This document shows positions 22,960 to 34,400 of a DNA stretch of 64,000 bases, piece after piece. The stretch covers positions 80,832,645-80,896,644 of the forward strand of contig OW121853.1 in assembly GCA_933228895.1 (NCBI GenBank), given 5' to 3'. Numbering within the stretch: the first letter of the stretch is position 1; each line of letters opens with the position of its first letter. Source of the DNA: Platycnemis pennipes (Eukaryota; Arthropoda; Insecta; Odonata; Platycnemididae). A program made the position numbers and the translations under genes. The notes under the pieces were generated by a model. The model made no database searches. It was not told where the DNA came from and saw only the letters and a list, made by a program, of their open reading frames with translations.

Positions 22960-23612
22960 TCTTAACGTTACTTCACATTTAAAATGTAATTCATGCCCAC
23001 CCTGATAAGAGAGAAAATCCAGCTATCACATCATGTAATTCTGCGGCAATTAAGGGGAATTTGGTAATATTTAGGTCCAATGAGCACAATGAGCTTCGCG
23101 TACATTCATTAAGCACCTAAAATCCGTTGATTCATGAACACCAATCTGATCCCCTAAAGCCTTAAAACAAAACTTGCAGTGACGAAAGACCTTAATTACA
23201 TAAGCAATTGAATAATTGGTGGCACTTGGAATCCCCAGCGGTCCGTCGAAAGTCTGATATGATAGTTCGTTTCTCCCAATAGCTGATGAGTTACTTCTTT
23301 ATTAAATCTTTACCTCTGTTCAAACTCTGAATCGATGTATGATAAAAATAGATCACTTTGGTCCCTAATTAATCTGTTTATCCTTATTGGTGGAACGTCA
23401 GCATCCTCAATATCTGTAATTTCTTCTATTTCCTCCGCCTCGCGAACGTCAAAAAGTGCCGGCCGGCCATGTTTGGTGTCTCTCGCGAACGCAGACCGCG
23501 GCTTAAACCTACCCAGCAGGAGGTTCGGTAATTGGCGGCTTTTGAACCGCGGTTTAGACGGCGTCTGACGTAAAACTCGTTCATGCAAGCAAAAAACCGC
23601 GGTTTCGGCCAT
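22960..23612 (-). pseudogene. Harbinger transposase remnant
   Basis: From the minus-strand ATG at 23612 the frame reads MAETAVFCLHERVLRQTP and later ALFDVREAEEIEEITDIEDA, PPIRINRLIRDQSDLFLSYI, ending at 23310. Beyond this, broken frames give KEVTHQLLGE, GDQIGVHEST and KFPLIAAELHDVIAGF. These correspond to the helix-turn-helix and pre-nuclease part of HARBI1-like transposases. The DDE nuclease core is absent, removed by the internal deletion. Stops and frameshifts are present. The start lies inside the right terminal region. Confidence 0.65.
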
Positions 23613-24084
23613 TTTCCCTAGCCACCGTCTAAACCGCGGTTTAAACCTCGTTCTTGCAATCCACCCATGGTGTTCTCTTGTGGCCGAATTCAATGGTGCG
23701 TTTTTTTCTTTGGGCTTAAACACCCAATTGAAGCCCAGGTTGAAAAAAAGGAGCAAGGACTCTTCTATTTGACTGATAAACCGTGGTCTTTTAAATTTGT
23801 TTACCATTGTCAAAAGTACCTAAAACACTTTGCAAATCTATGCCAGCAAAAACGATGTTTCTTCTGAGTTTACATTGAATAATACGATAAAGGAATCGGA
23901 AATCATTAACGGTTGACAAACACACTTAATTTCAACCACACACTTGTAGTTAACTAAAAATATGATTACTCCTTACTTGGGCGTTAGAACTGCAACAAAT
24001 CTAGTTGCAATGCAAACATTAATACAGAGATATACTTGTCTATAAAAATAGAGAACAACATTCAAAAATCTAAACTTTCTCGCA

Positions 24085-24300
24085 AGTAACGCGACTAGCT
24101 ACTTTACGCGACGTACTTCATAGTTGGGAAAGTTACCAAAAAAATTCACTGATTAAAGTCAAAGTTAATCTCTGTAAAAAGTAACTAATCAAAGTTAAAA
24201 TTACTTTTCTGAAAAAGTAACTGATTAAAGTTAATGTTAAAATGGTAAATTTTACGTGAAAAGTTACTTTTTCAATTACTTTGGCAAATTGGATGCTGTG
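24085..24300. repeat. Repeat rich in AAAGTAACTNATTAAAGTTA units
   Basis: At least three imperfect units occur between 24150 and 24275, for example AAAAAGTAACTAATCAAAGT and AAAAAGTAACTGATTAAAGT. Similar GTTAC/GTAAC-rich DNA appears at 25890-25992. This resembles the ends of hAT-type MITEs, but I cannot fix the borders. Confidence 0.45.
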
Positions 24301-24788
24301 GCGAATTAGGCCTTGATGGTTGTCTGTTTTGAGAAAAACTAAAAACTGTCATTGTGGTTTCTTCCATCCCTATCAATTTGTTTTAAAATATTTGAAGTGG
24401 GGATTTTCGTTATAATTTCATTTAGTGTCCTGAGTGTTGCTGGTCAGGTTTTCTAGTTTCTGCTGAAAGGATTCGGCAACTTTTATGAGTTAATGCTCTA
24501 ATTCCGGGATTTTTAAGTTGTCGTGAATGTAAGAATATCTGACGAACCATGGGATTGTTCTGAGCGCTAGAAAGTGCTTTAAGGTTAATTTTTGATATCG
24601 ATCTCCGCATTACGATGTGCATTATCCCTTCACAATTGTAAAATTGATGTGGAAACACCTTAGTGATATAGAACATGTTAAGAAAAATAAATTTGAACAA
24701 TTCCACAATTTTAATTTATTTTACCTACAGATTTCGACGTCTGAGCTTCATGCAACTAATTTCCACCAAGTATCGCCTGCCACCATCG

Positions 24789-24893
24789 ATATAAATAGTT
24801 ATATAAGAAAATATAAATAGTTATAATAGAAAATATAAATAGTTATATATGAAAATATGTACATAAGAACATAAATAGCTATATAAGAAAAGT
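24789..24893 (+). repeat. Tandem repeat, unit about 22 bp
   Basis: Four to five imperfect copies of ATAAATAGTTATATAAGAAA. It directly precedes the SINE at 24898. Confidence 0.85.
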
Positions 24894-24897
24894 TACA

Positions 24898-25140
24898 GTG
24901 GGGGTCGTGGTGGCCTAGTGCTACCGAGAGTAGAGCTACGGTAGAGTGGTAGAGCTACCGAGCTACTGACCGGATGATCCCGGGTTAAAATCCCGGGCAA
25001 GAGACACCCATCTAAAATCCTCGCGATTCGATTTTCTGAGTGCCAGAACTCGTAGGAAACCGCAGGTGGCCCAGGGAAAGGAACTGGCCCCCCTACCCTG
25101 AATGTGTGAATTTCAACTACCATTGGCCGAGTACGGGGTG
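24898..25140 (+). repeat. tRNA-derived SINE (family B)
   Basis: GGGGTCGTGGTGGCCTAGTG contains an A-box-like stretch and CCGGGTTAAAATCCCGGG a B-box-like stretch. A duplicated CTACCGAG segment separates them. The body ends GAATGTGTGAATTTCAACTA and ATTGGCC, similar to sequence at about 31430-31470. Confidence 0.6.
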
Positions 25141-25416
25141 AGCTCTACTCTCACTTATCAAAAAACCAACCTTCGGGTTGAATCACTCAGTGAGTGTGTG
25201 AAAGTTACAGTAGATGCTGGTAGTGTACCTGCGTACCCTTTCTCGCGACGCTCGCGACTCACTGAGGGCTTCATTGCATTGACGACGCAATGTCGCGGAG
25301 AGAGGCATACGTACACTGGCGCATAGTAACAGATACGTTAGTTTGAATGAAACCCTCCCCCTCATAGGTTTCTAGGCAACCCATCTTTCTCTATGCATTG
25401 TCGACGACATGATGTC

Positions 25417-25618
25417 GGCCCCGGTGGCGGCGTGGTTAAGTCCTCGCCTGCTAACCCGAGGGTCGCGGGTTCGAGTCCCGCCTGAGTGGGTTTTTTCACC
25501 ACTCAGGACATGATTCTGTGTGCTCGTCCGTTGTTACATGTTAAATACCCCGATGTAAAGGCCACATGTGCTGTTTTCGGCGGTAGTGTAAAATATAAAA
25601 ATAAAAATAAAATAAAAT
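25417..25618 (+). repeat. tRNA-Ser(GCU)-like SINE
   Basis: A box TGGCGGCGTGG (25425-25435), anticodon-loop-like CTGCTAA and B box GGTTCGAGTCC (25468-25478) give a serine-tRNA-like head of about 73 nt that lacks the long variable arm. An unrelated body of about 100 nt follows, ending in an A-rich tail of ATAAAAATAAAATAAA type (25589-25618). The body and tail mark it as a SINE and not a tRNA gene. Confidence 0.8.
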
Positions 25619-25889
25619 GTCGCCGAGTAAGGCATACGAGTCCCCTGGGGCATTATCTTCGAGTGGTTCTCGTGTTCCTGAACTTTGGCGGTCACTCTCC
25701 TCAGCCCCGATTTTGTTTGGCTGTATTCGTCGGGGCTATTGCATTCATGCATTCATGCACAACTACCCAGCTATATTGCATTCTTAGATACCGTTTTATT
25801 TTCCCCTTTGTCTTTTGGGCAAACTTTGCGCCCAAATTCGAACAGGTCGACATTCCCCAAAAAATAACGAAAAAATTTAACTGAAGTTA

Positions 25890-25992
25890 GTTTTGTATCC
25901 GTTAATGCATAATTTTAACGATTAAAATTAAAAGTTAACTCTTCTAAAAAGTAACGATTAAATTAAATCGTAACTACATTTTAACGATTATT
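25890..25992. repeat. GTAACGATTAAA-type repeat
   Basis: AAAAGTAACGATTAAATTAA and several TTTTAACGATTA units occur. They resemble the repeat at 24085-24300, which may be the other end of one element with SINEs nested inside. Confidence 0.35.
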
Positions 25993-27555
25993 TTAAATTG
26001 TTTATTCTTTTATTCGTTTATCCCAGCTATGACGTAATTTATGTATTAATACAGCACAGTCTTTCACAAATGTTCCTTCCTATAGCGGAAGTAAACGTGT
26101 TACGTGATTTTATCATTCTACGGTTGATTAGTATCATAAGGGTAAGTATAATACGATTTTTTGATATTGTATGCATCATTTTACTTAAGCTCATAACAGT
26201 AAAATGAGATAAGTAGGTACAACAATCTCAGTATTAACAGAAAGGACATGCTGAATGCAAGACACCTGCCACGACCAGCCTCTTTCCCAAAGAATTATCT
26301 CCGTGCAGCAAATCCCTGCAGGGGAAGCAAGTGCGCGGAATCAGATCGCGCAAATAAAGTTCCTAACGGATTTCTAAAATAAGGATTACGCGGACGAGGA
26401 CAGGAAAGAAAACACGCCCGGGAGTCTACCTTAATCAACTATTTCGCATTCCGTGCGGAAGAGACGCGCCATTTCCATTCTTCCGTCCGACCACCCGAAA
26501 CTCCCCTTCCTCCGATACCTTAAATGTAATCGGTGGCGGCAGCGCCCCATGTCGGCTCCCTTTGCGAACTGGAAGGGGGAAAAAAAGCGTTTCATTACCT
26601 CCCTCTTCACCTCCCATTCACGTTCCCTCTCTCCTCCTCCTCCCTCCTCTCCAATGCATGTCTTTCCCCAACTGGATCTCACTGTCTTCGAGCACACCAA
26701 TTGAGGGAGCATGGCGTAATGAAACAAGCCCGTTCCCAGAGTCTGGTGACTATAACATCCCACACTTTCCAGGAGGGAGAGAATAAGAACCACCTATCCA
26801 ACGAAAAGACTCGAGACTTATTCCACACACGTTTTTTCCCCATAATAATTTAAGAACCAAATGTCATTCAAACTCATGCCTCCACAATCCAAGGTTTCAG
26901 TCAGGTATTCGCACAGTAAAGAGATACAGTAAATTTTAAGGAGCTCAAAATCGGGGTGCTCTCAACTTCCCCATCGATTCTCGCTCCTAACTTTGCACGA
27001 CTACATATTTACCCCGCATCAAAAACCGATAAAATGCCGGTGCAGATGGTAGTGTCCAGTTAGTAGCCCATTTCCTTGGCGGAATTCGAAGCAAAAGGCA
27101 GAAGAAATATTTTCACGCTCATTATAGGTTGTAAAAGTCTTTCATTGGACATCAAAAGCATCATTTACAATGTGCAAGATCTAAATCTAGGAGAAATGTC
27201 AATTAAGGACTGGAACAGTCAGGAAGGTAACATTTTCGAACCATGAATACATTGAGTTCACTCCAGCTAAATTCTGCCGAACTAAACGCAGGATTAAGAT
27301 GTGATGCTCGGATGCCCACCTCCATGAAATCGCAAAATGAAATTGAGAATTACAAGCTCCAGAGAGCCAAATTTTGTTTAGTTTTCTAAACCTCTAAACG
27401 AATGTTTATATTTTGCAATATCCTCCTTTAATGTACAAGGACTTATCGAATTATTCTCATCCTCTTGTTATTTTTATAGCACGTGATAAAGTAAATCAAG
27501 AATGAATTATTAGAGACTCAACTAAGTATTAGAGATTTAACCTTCATAAATTTTA
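25993..27555. other. No gene recognised; CT-rich block at 26430-26700
   Basis: Overlapping frames on both strands at 26431-26853 come from a CT-rich tract and show no domain. The remainder is AT-rich without recognisable features. Confidence 0.4.
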
Positions 27556-27559
27556 AAAT

Positions 27560-28200
27560 TTGGACATGCGGAGAATGGACCTCGATGTATTAGGAATCAG
27601 TGAAATGAGATGGCCCGAAGAAGGAGACTTTTGGAGTGGAAGTTATAGAATTATTCACACCGGATCACTGAATGGTAACGCTGGAGTAGGCATTATGCTC
27701 AGGAAGAGTGCAGGACTGCGCGTGAGAAGCTTTCTGCAGTACAGTGAAAGGATTATAATAGTGAAGATTGAGACCAAGCCTACACATACCATTGTGGTAC
27801 AAGTTTACATGCCTACGTCGGACTACGAAGATGAAATAGTGGAAGACGTCTATAAGGATATCACGGATGTACGTAAATGGAGAAGAAAACTCAATTATTT
27901 TAGGAGATTGGAATGCTGTCGTTGGCGAAGGTAAAGATGGAAGAATAACAGGAAAACAAGGCTTGGGAAATCTAAATGAGATAGGAGAAAAACTTATAGA
28001 ATTCTGTACACAACACAAGTTGGTGGTTGCAAACACATGTTTAAAAACCACCAACGGAGAAAATATACCTGTAAAATGCCCAGAGACAGAAGAAGATTTC
28101 AAATTGACTACATTCTAGTGAAGCAGAGGTTCAGAAACCAGGTGAAGAACTGCTAGAGTTGCCCGGGTACAGATATCGACAGTGACCACAACTTAGTGAT
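27560..28200 (+). pseudogene. RTE-type LINE endonuclease domain remnant
   Basis: DLDVLGISEMRW carries the catalytic Glu region. A frameshift near 27890 leads to IILGDWNAVVGEG (Asp/Asn motif), then QIDYILVKQRF in another frame, then DSDHNLVMMK (SDH motif). All key motif regions of an AP-type endonuclease are visible, but the frame changes at least twice and a stop follows the QIDYILV block. Confidence 0.8.
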
Positions 28201-29226
28201 GATGAAATGCCACTTAAAACTAAATAAATTGAAGAAATCAATGGAGAACGTATGGCAAATAGAGAAACTAAAGGAACCTCAACAACAGCTGGCCTTTCAG
28301 AAGGCAGTGGAAAAGAAAACAGAATGGGATTTGACTGTGAAATCAGTGGAAAAGAGATGGGAGAGCATCAAAATCGGGCTAAAAGAAGCAGAAAAGAAGT
28401 TCTGGGGAGAAGAAAAGTTGTCAATAAGAAGCCATGGTTTACAGAAGTCTTAGAATTGGTTGAAGAGAGAAGAAAATAAAAAATGTGTAAATTGAAGAAG
28501 GGCAACTTCGCTACAAAAGAATCAGGAATGAAATAAACCGTAAAGCAAGAAAATCATGGGGAATGTGGATGAAGGATCTATGCTAAGATGTACATACAAA
28601 GCAACCTAGCAAATGGAAATGTGGAAGTTGCCCACAGGATGGTGAGAAATCACTTCAAGGAACGGACTGCAAGATGCAACAGCATCAGGGACAAGAATGG
28701 AGAACTCTTAATTGAACCAGAGGATAAAGTGATGATATGGAAGGAATACTCGGAAGAGTTGTACAATGAGAGTTATCTTAGAGCGGGAGTCATCGAAGAG
28801 GAAAATGAAGTCGATAAGGATAATTTGGGAGCCCCAATCTTAAGATCAGAATTTGACGCAGCTGTAAGGGATCTGAGGAGCTTCGGGAGCTTCGGGAATA
28901 GATGATATTCCTGCCGAACTAATAAAAAACGCCGGAGAGAAGACATTTACTCAGCTGCACAAAACCATATGCGATATGTACTCAACAGGAGAAATACCCA
29001 CGGACTTAGAGAAGAACATCATTATCCCTAGTGCCAAAAAGAAGAGAGGTGAGAAATGTGAACATTTTAGGACCATCAGCCTGACGACAAATGTCTCGAA
29101 GATATTGACGAGAATCATCTATAGAAGAATAGAGCGAAAAGCGGAGGAGTTCCTGGACGAGGACCAATTCGGGTTCATATGAAACAAGGGCACAAGAGAA
29201 GCGATTTTGGCCCTCAGGCTACTTAT

Positions 29227-29283
29227 AGAGAAGAGAATGGAAAAGAGAATAGAGAAGAGAATAGAGTAGAGAATAGAGAAGAA
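29227..29283 (+). repeat. GAGAATAGAGAA-type microsatellite within LINE
   Basis: Four to five imperfect units of AGAGAATAGAGA, inserted between two reverse transcriptase motifs of the LINE. Confidence 0.8.
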
Positions 29284-29968
29284 TCTACCAACGTTAGTTG
29301 CATTTTTAGATTTGGAGAAGACATTTGACAACGTAGATTGGAATATGATGCTAAAGATTCTGAAAGAAACTGAAGCATCATACAATGACCGAAGAGTTAT
29401 CCACAGCCTGTATAAACACCATGTGGCCATAATCAAATCAGGACCTAGCAGTACAGAAGCAAGCATGAAGAATGGAGTGAAGCAAGGATGTGCACAGTCT
29501 CCCGTACTAATCAATGTCTATATCGAGAAAGCCATCCAAGAAGTCAAAGAAAAGTCTTCGGGAGTGAATATACACGGGGAGAAAATCAGTATGCCTCGAT
29601 TCGCCGATGACATTGCAGTCATGGCAGGAACAGAAGGAGATTTAATGACACAAGGAAATATGGACAGAATAATGACCAGATATCATCTGAAGATCAATAA
29701 AAAGAAAACTAAAATATTGGTATGCAGTAGGAGAAAGGAAGCCAGGACCTATGTTAAAGTAGGAAAACGAAAAATCGAGGAGGTGGAAGAGTTCTGTTAC
29801 CTGGGAAGCCAAGTAACCAGCGATGGCCGAGGTAAAATGGAAATTGCCAGTAGAATTGCCCAAGCGAAAGGGGCATTTTACCAGGAGAAGATTCTGCTTA
29901 CAGCTGCAAATATAAGCGTGGAAGTGAGGAAACATTTCATTAGAACATGCATCAGGAGCATTCTACTA

Positions 29969-30637
29969 CGAGGTTTTTTAGAAAAGTATCCGGCCTTTGG
30001 CCAGGGGAAAAAACTGGCATACCTGGAGCATTGGAAACCTAATCACCCTCAAACTAGTCTCCTTGGGACTCCACACACTCCCACTTTTGGAAAACAGCCA
30101 GAAGTAACAGGGGGCCATATCAGGAGAGTAAGGAGCCTGTTGAACCACAGGAGTCTGGTTTTTCGCCAAAAAAGTCTGAATCAAGTGCGAGGAATGTGCT
30201 GGTGCATTGTCGTGATGGAGACGCCAATATACTGTTGACCACAACTCCGGTCACAGCATCACGTAGGTGGCGAAGGATATCTCTGTAGTACTCTTTGGTG
30301 ATTGATTGACCCCGTGGTGCGTACTCGTGGTGTACCACACCGTGGGAGTCAAACAAAGAAGTCAGCATAACTTTGACGTTGCTGCGCACGTGGCGGACCT
30401 TCTTTGGCCTTGGTGACGTGGAATGCTTCCACTGTGACGACTGGTATTTGCTTTCCGGGTCATACCCGTACACCCAGGACTCGTCACCGGTGATTATGGT
30501 GTTCGTGAAGTCGAGGTCACTGTTTGTGGAGTCCAGTAAGTCCTGTGCGACTTCAACACTAAGCTGCTTTTGCTCCGCCGTCAGACACACGACGGTCCCG
30601 TATCACCACAGCGTTCACTTTGGCAATGACCTGGTCG
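29969..30637 (-). mobile_element. Mariner, half-length, nested in LINE with TA duplication
   Basis: The left end is CGAGGTTTTTTAGAAAAGTA, a mariner-like terminal repeat, preceded by TA (29967-29968). The right end at 30637 lies inside transposase coding sequence and has no matching inverted repeat, yet TA follows (30638-30639). Removing 29969-30639 restores ILL-YGSEAW in the LINE. About half of a normal 1.3-kb mariner remains, including the transposase C-terminal part. Confidence 0.85.
29990..30630 (-). pseudogene. Mariner transposase remnant, catalytic Asp lost
   Basis: Read on the minus strand: LTAEQKQLSVEVAQDLLDS, ITGDESWVYGYDPESKYQSS (first Asp), QWKHSTSPRPKKVRHVRSN, VVHHEYAPRG, then after a frameshift LHHDNAPAHSSHLIQTFLAK (second Asp) and YSPDMAPCYFWLF. 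With 34 residues between second and third positions (DD34D), the third Asp is Tyr here (codon TAC at 30104-30106). The N-terminal DNA-binding half is absent. Most of the remaining sequence is well conserved, suggesting a fairly recent family. The element cannot encode an active enzyme. Confidence 0.9.
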
Positions 30638-31159
30638 TATATGGAAGCGAAGCATGGACAATAACAGCAGCAGAGAAGTCCAGGCTGGATGCAATATGTT
30701 TGAAATGTGGTGCTACAGAATAATGATGAAGATTAAATGGATCGATCGAGTGACAAACGAAGAAGTCTTAAGAAGAGTGGGAGAGAAGAGATGCCCACTG
30801 AAAACCTTAAAAAGAAGACGGGGCAACTTAATAGGCCACATCTTAAGACATGAAGGCCTGATGAAGACAATCGTCGAGGGAAAAGTGAATGGGAAGAATG
30901 GAAAAGGCAGCCTCGTATGAGTTACATGGAGCAAGTTGTGAAGGATATGAAAGAGAGGAGCTACGTCAATATGAAGGTTGTCCGATCGAAGAATCGAGTG
31001 GAGGGCTGCGTCAAAACAATCCTAGGACTGTTGACCGATGATGATGATGAAAATTTGAAAAAATCTCGTCGATTGTTTACGAGGTAATGTGGTAGCCCTG
31101 TTGGTTGAGGGTTATGTTGTTAGGTGGAAGACAGAGGTAGTAGTATCAGAATTCAGTTT

Positions 31160-31313
31160 TTTGGCGCTTATACGGCTAAGAATATACCACACTGTCTAGT
31201 ATAAAATCATAATCCTTTGACAAGGATATCATTCATTCCCTGGGCGGGATTTCAATCCACAAATTCGAGATGACATCTTGGCGCGTAACCGACCTGGGTA
31301 CCCCGGCCTGCTT
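31160..31313 (-). repeat. tRNA-derived SINE (family A), copy 1
   Basis: The minus strand starts GCCGGGGTACCCAGGTCGGT (A-box-like) and carries GGATTGAAATCCCGCCCAGG (B-box-like), followed by a body with GAATGAATGATATCC. Related copies lie at 37.0 and 39.2 kb, all on the minus strand. Confidence 0.7.
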
Positions 31314-31317
31314 AAGG

Positions 31318-31480
31318 CCTAAGTTCACATCCTGGAGGAAAGCTGGGACCAGATAAAACAGTGATTTCATGGATCAGTGGTAAACTAAAGGAGACGGAAG
31401 GAAAGGAACTTCCTCCTACGGTATCCTAATATATAAATTTCACTCAATATTGGCCAGGTGCATGGCTAGGTACTTCATCA
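31318..31480 (+). repeat. SINE family B body, diverged
   Basis: AAGGAACTTCCTCCTACGGT and TATAAATTTCACTCAATATT with GGCC parallel the body of the SINE at 24898-25140. A B-box-like GTTCACATCC lies at about 31324. Head borders are uncertain. Confidence 0.45.
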
Positions 31481-34400
31481 CTGCACAGGCAATTAATTGC
31501 TATGCACTACAAATATTTTATCTTATTTCTATTGTAATCAATAAAATGTGTACTGAGCAATTTTTTTAGATTTGGCCTCACTTCAGACCGAACCGAAAGA
31601 AAACCATTTTTCTTTCTCTTCGCTGCTAATGCATCAAACGGAGTTCTCGTATTTGAAAGAAATACAGCGCTTAAATTTCAGACGGGGGGTACCAAAAGAA
31701 ATAGCCAGAGTCAAGCCCTAACCTATTCATAACAAAGGCAATCAGCGTTCGCACTCTCAAAATTAGTATCATCATACTCAGATGAATCACACTTCATTAT
31801 TTGCCGTAGAATATCTAACCTACTTCAATCACAATGACAATGAAATCAAACTATACTCAGAATTAAATCAATGATTGTTTTTCAAAAAATTTACGATATA
31901 ATATTCTGCGGGTTGATAACTGACTAGATATTAATTATTCCACATCTGAAAATCAACAAAGGCAAATTTTTGCGTCCATGTAATATTTTATTCAAAGGCC
32001 GTCGATATTATTGTTCCAATCGTCAAACTTCATCTTAAATTCATGAATGAAGCTAAGTTTCATCTACACACACTCGTGACACATAATGAATTTTAATGGC
32101 AATTTATTTTGTACGACTTACAAGCCGTGGACCTGAATATTCTCCCTTCCGATCTCTCTGTACTCGTTCCAGCTCATTATATCCTCTTCCTCCATTTTCT
32201 CCGAAAACCACTCTTTTGCCTAGCCTCCTTTCCCTCGGATTGAACCACCCCCCTCCCACTCACATTCTAATACTTCCAATCCTCACGGATTCACCACGCG
32301 CCACCATTCTAAGTCCACACAATCTCGTAAAGGGACGTCACGAGAATTTTCACCCAGCCGAGACCACCTCCAGGATCTCACCAAATTTAAACCTTGTTTA
32401 CTTTCCATTCCCAATTTAATGAGCGTGTTTATTCTTAGTTTTTATTGTTTCCCGGGGTGATGGGCTGCATGTTAAGGGAGTAGGCCTCGGTTTCACACCC
32501 AAATAATAAAAATAAAACTTTTCTACTCATTCCACCCCTTCCCAGCGCTCACCCTCTTTTAGTTGTTCCCTTTTTTCCATTCCCGCCCTCCCCTTCAACC
32601 CCAACGCATTCCGTTCATTTTTATTACCAGATCCGTTTCCATCGTACTTTTTCCTCCTTTGACCACCGCTGCCGCTCCTGCACTTTCCTCAAATCTTCCT
32701 AAAGTTGCGCTACTGTTATTCTCCATATTCCCAAACCCCTTTGGATACCGGCTTCCCTTTCTCTTGGCGTTCTCTCTCCCTCCCTTTCTCCTCCTTTCAT
32801 CCCCCGCCACCTCTCTATCTCTCTTAACCCCCTTGTAGTTTTCATCTCCATTTCCCTTTAATCCCCTGGAAACCCGGTCCATCCGTCCCCTCTCCCCGTT
32901 AGCTCACCCCTCCCCCCATTCCCTCCCAGCCTCACTCCACCATTAAAACCAGTACATTCACACAATATATATACACCAACCCATCCCCTTTCAGGCTATC
33001 TCCCTCCCGTGCGATCTCGTGTTTTTTCCTCCACCAGCATTCGCGGGGGAACGAAGAGAGAGAGAGACTGGTGGTAGAGTATAGTCGGCAAGGAAGGGAT
33101 GCGTAGCAACCATCCCTCCACACAACCTCACTCCCTCTCCACAGGGCCATGATGATGAAATTTTCATCTTCTCATCCCACTCTGAGGCTTTCCTGGGTAG
33201 GTCCCCGCTGCCGTGCTCCTCATTCACGGAGGCTCGTCGCGCAGCTAAGCGCATAACACAAACACACGCGGGTGCAAAGAGAGGGAGACGACTGGAAGCG
33301 GCTTTTGGCAACCCCAAAAGACGCAATCCTTTAACGGGCTCGTCTGACACTGCCTCTCTCGTCGTTCACTGCAGTGGCGAGAGCGGACCCATGTCGAAAT
33401 CGCATTCTCCCTCGTCCTGACGTTTTCCCGACGACCTTACGAGGATGCAGGAGCTGCGCCGAACGCAAGGGGCTTGAATGTCGAGCCCGGCACAATTGTT
33501 TTTTTTGTCACCATCAGAACGGAAGGTTCGAATGCTCCTGGCACCTCCGTCAGGATTGGATTACGTTTCGAAAGGCTACAGTGCCAACCGGACGGGCCTG
33601 GCTTGGGTGCCTAAAATGAGACGCGAATGCCCAAAACCCTTCACTGATCCAGCCTTCGCAATCACTCGAGCAAAAACCGCAACCCCGTCCGAAATGTTCA
33701 TCTACATGTTACTTTTTACATTTCCACGGCCTTGTTTTGTAGGAATTCTCTCCATTTCAATACAAATTCTCACCGTGCACGTTGGCTGGTGCTGTTTATT
33801 GACAAATATCCAAATTGCCATAATTTATCGTCACAATCAAATGAATCCGGTAAAGATCAGAAAATCTTGAGAAAAATTCTACTCTTTGAATAAAGTGTAA
33901 AATAAAATGAAAGCCACCGAAATGAGGTGTGACATCGGATATCTCTGCACTCTATGTCGACTACCGCCACAGACGATATTTCCAGCACTCTATCGCCGGT
34001 TTCATCGCATAGTCAAATGAATTAAACAAGAAAACAAAGTAATATTACCAATTTTACCAGTTACCAATTTCAAATACCATCATGCCTGAAAATAAGGTCT
34101 AGTTAAATATTTCCTGACATGAGAACCGTTCTGCAAAAGTTACAGCATAGAATACGCTTATTCCCCACTAAGCGTCTGCTAATAACTCAGTACTATAGGT
34201 AACTACCGCATTAACTTAGCGTCCACACAACTGACGGTTAACATAAACCAGTCAGTGAATGTATCTCACATAGGCGTGCAAAATAAGCCTTAACACAAAA
34301 ATGCGTATCTTAATTAATGACGCCCCTCGAAACTTCGATCACATTTGCTACTTTATTTCTATTTGTATTCAATTTTAAATTTATTTCAGCTGGATAGTAG

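Larger units (their letters stand above)
21993..23666. mobile_element. PIF/Harbinger-type transposon, internally deleted
   Basis: Termini are GGGTGGATTGCAAGAACGAG at the left and its reverse complement at the right. The similarity extends about 43 bp with a few mismatches. ATG flanks both sides (21990-21992, 23667-23669), a 3-bp duplication as in this superfamily. CCGCGGTTTAGACGG-type motifs repeat near both ends, candidate transposase binding sites. It carries remnants of the two genes expected of the superfamily, arranged convergently. Confidence 0.85.
27560..31052 (+). mobile_element. RTE-type LINE, 5'-truncated, split by a mariner
   Basis: Endonuclease, reverse transcriptase and C-terminal remnants lie in order on the plus strand. 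They end at a GATGATGATGATG tail (31038-31050), as common for this group. The start at 27560 is already inside the endonuclease. A 669-bp mariner interrupts it at 29969-30637. The clade (RTE-like) is judged from recalled protein motifs. Confidence 0.85.
28588..31052 (+). pseudogene. RTE-type LINE reverse transcriptase, interrupted
   Basis: Fingers and palm: KNIIIPSAKKKRGEKCEHFR, DQFGFI (about 29160-29180), LEKTFDNVDWNMML (about 29320), GVKQGCAQSPVLINVY (about 29480) and FADDIAVMA (about 29600), in which FADD replaces YADD as is common in this group. Later come FCYLGSQVTSDGR and VRKHFIRTCIRSILL. The mariner follows, after which the frame resumes as YGSEAWTITAAEKSRLDAI, EMWCYRIMMKIKWIDRVTNE, LKRRRGNLIGHILRHEGL and GLLTDDDDE. 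Frameshifts and a stop at about 29182 show it is dead. A GAGAATAGAGAA microsatellite has grown in frame near 29227-29283. Confidence 0.85.

Noticed and set aside
25417..25489. Genuine tRNA-Ser gene
   Set aside because: It lacks the long variable arm, the stem pairing is imperfect, and it is fused to a body with an A-rich SINE tail.
32096..33350. Proline/serine-rich frames at 32-33.3 kb
   Set aside because: They follow CT-rich tracts and low-complexity DNA. No splice sites, domain or start context support them.
33374..33870. Cysteine-rich frame starting near 33374, possible zinc-finger-like exon
   Set aside because: Cys spacing (CRSCAERKGLECRARHNC) fits no finger class I know, and an overlapping frame is equally open.
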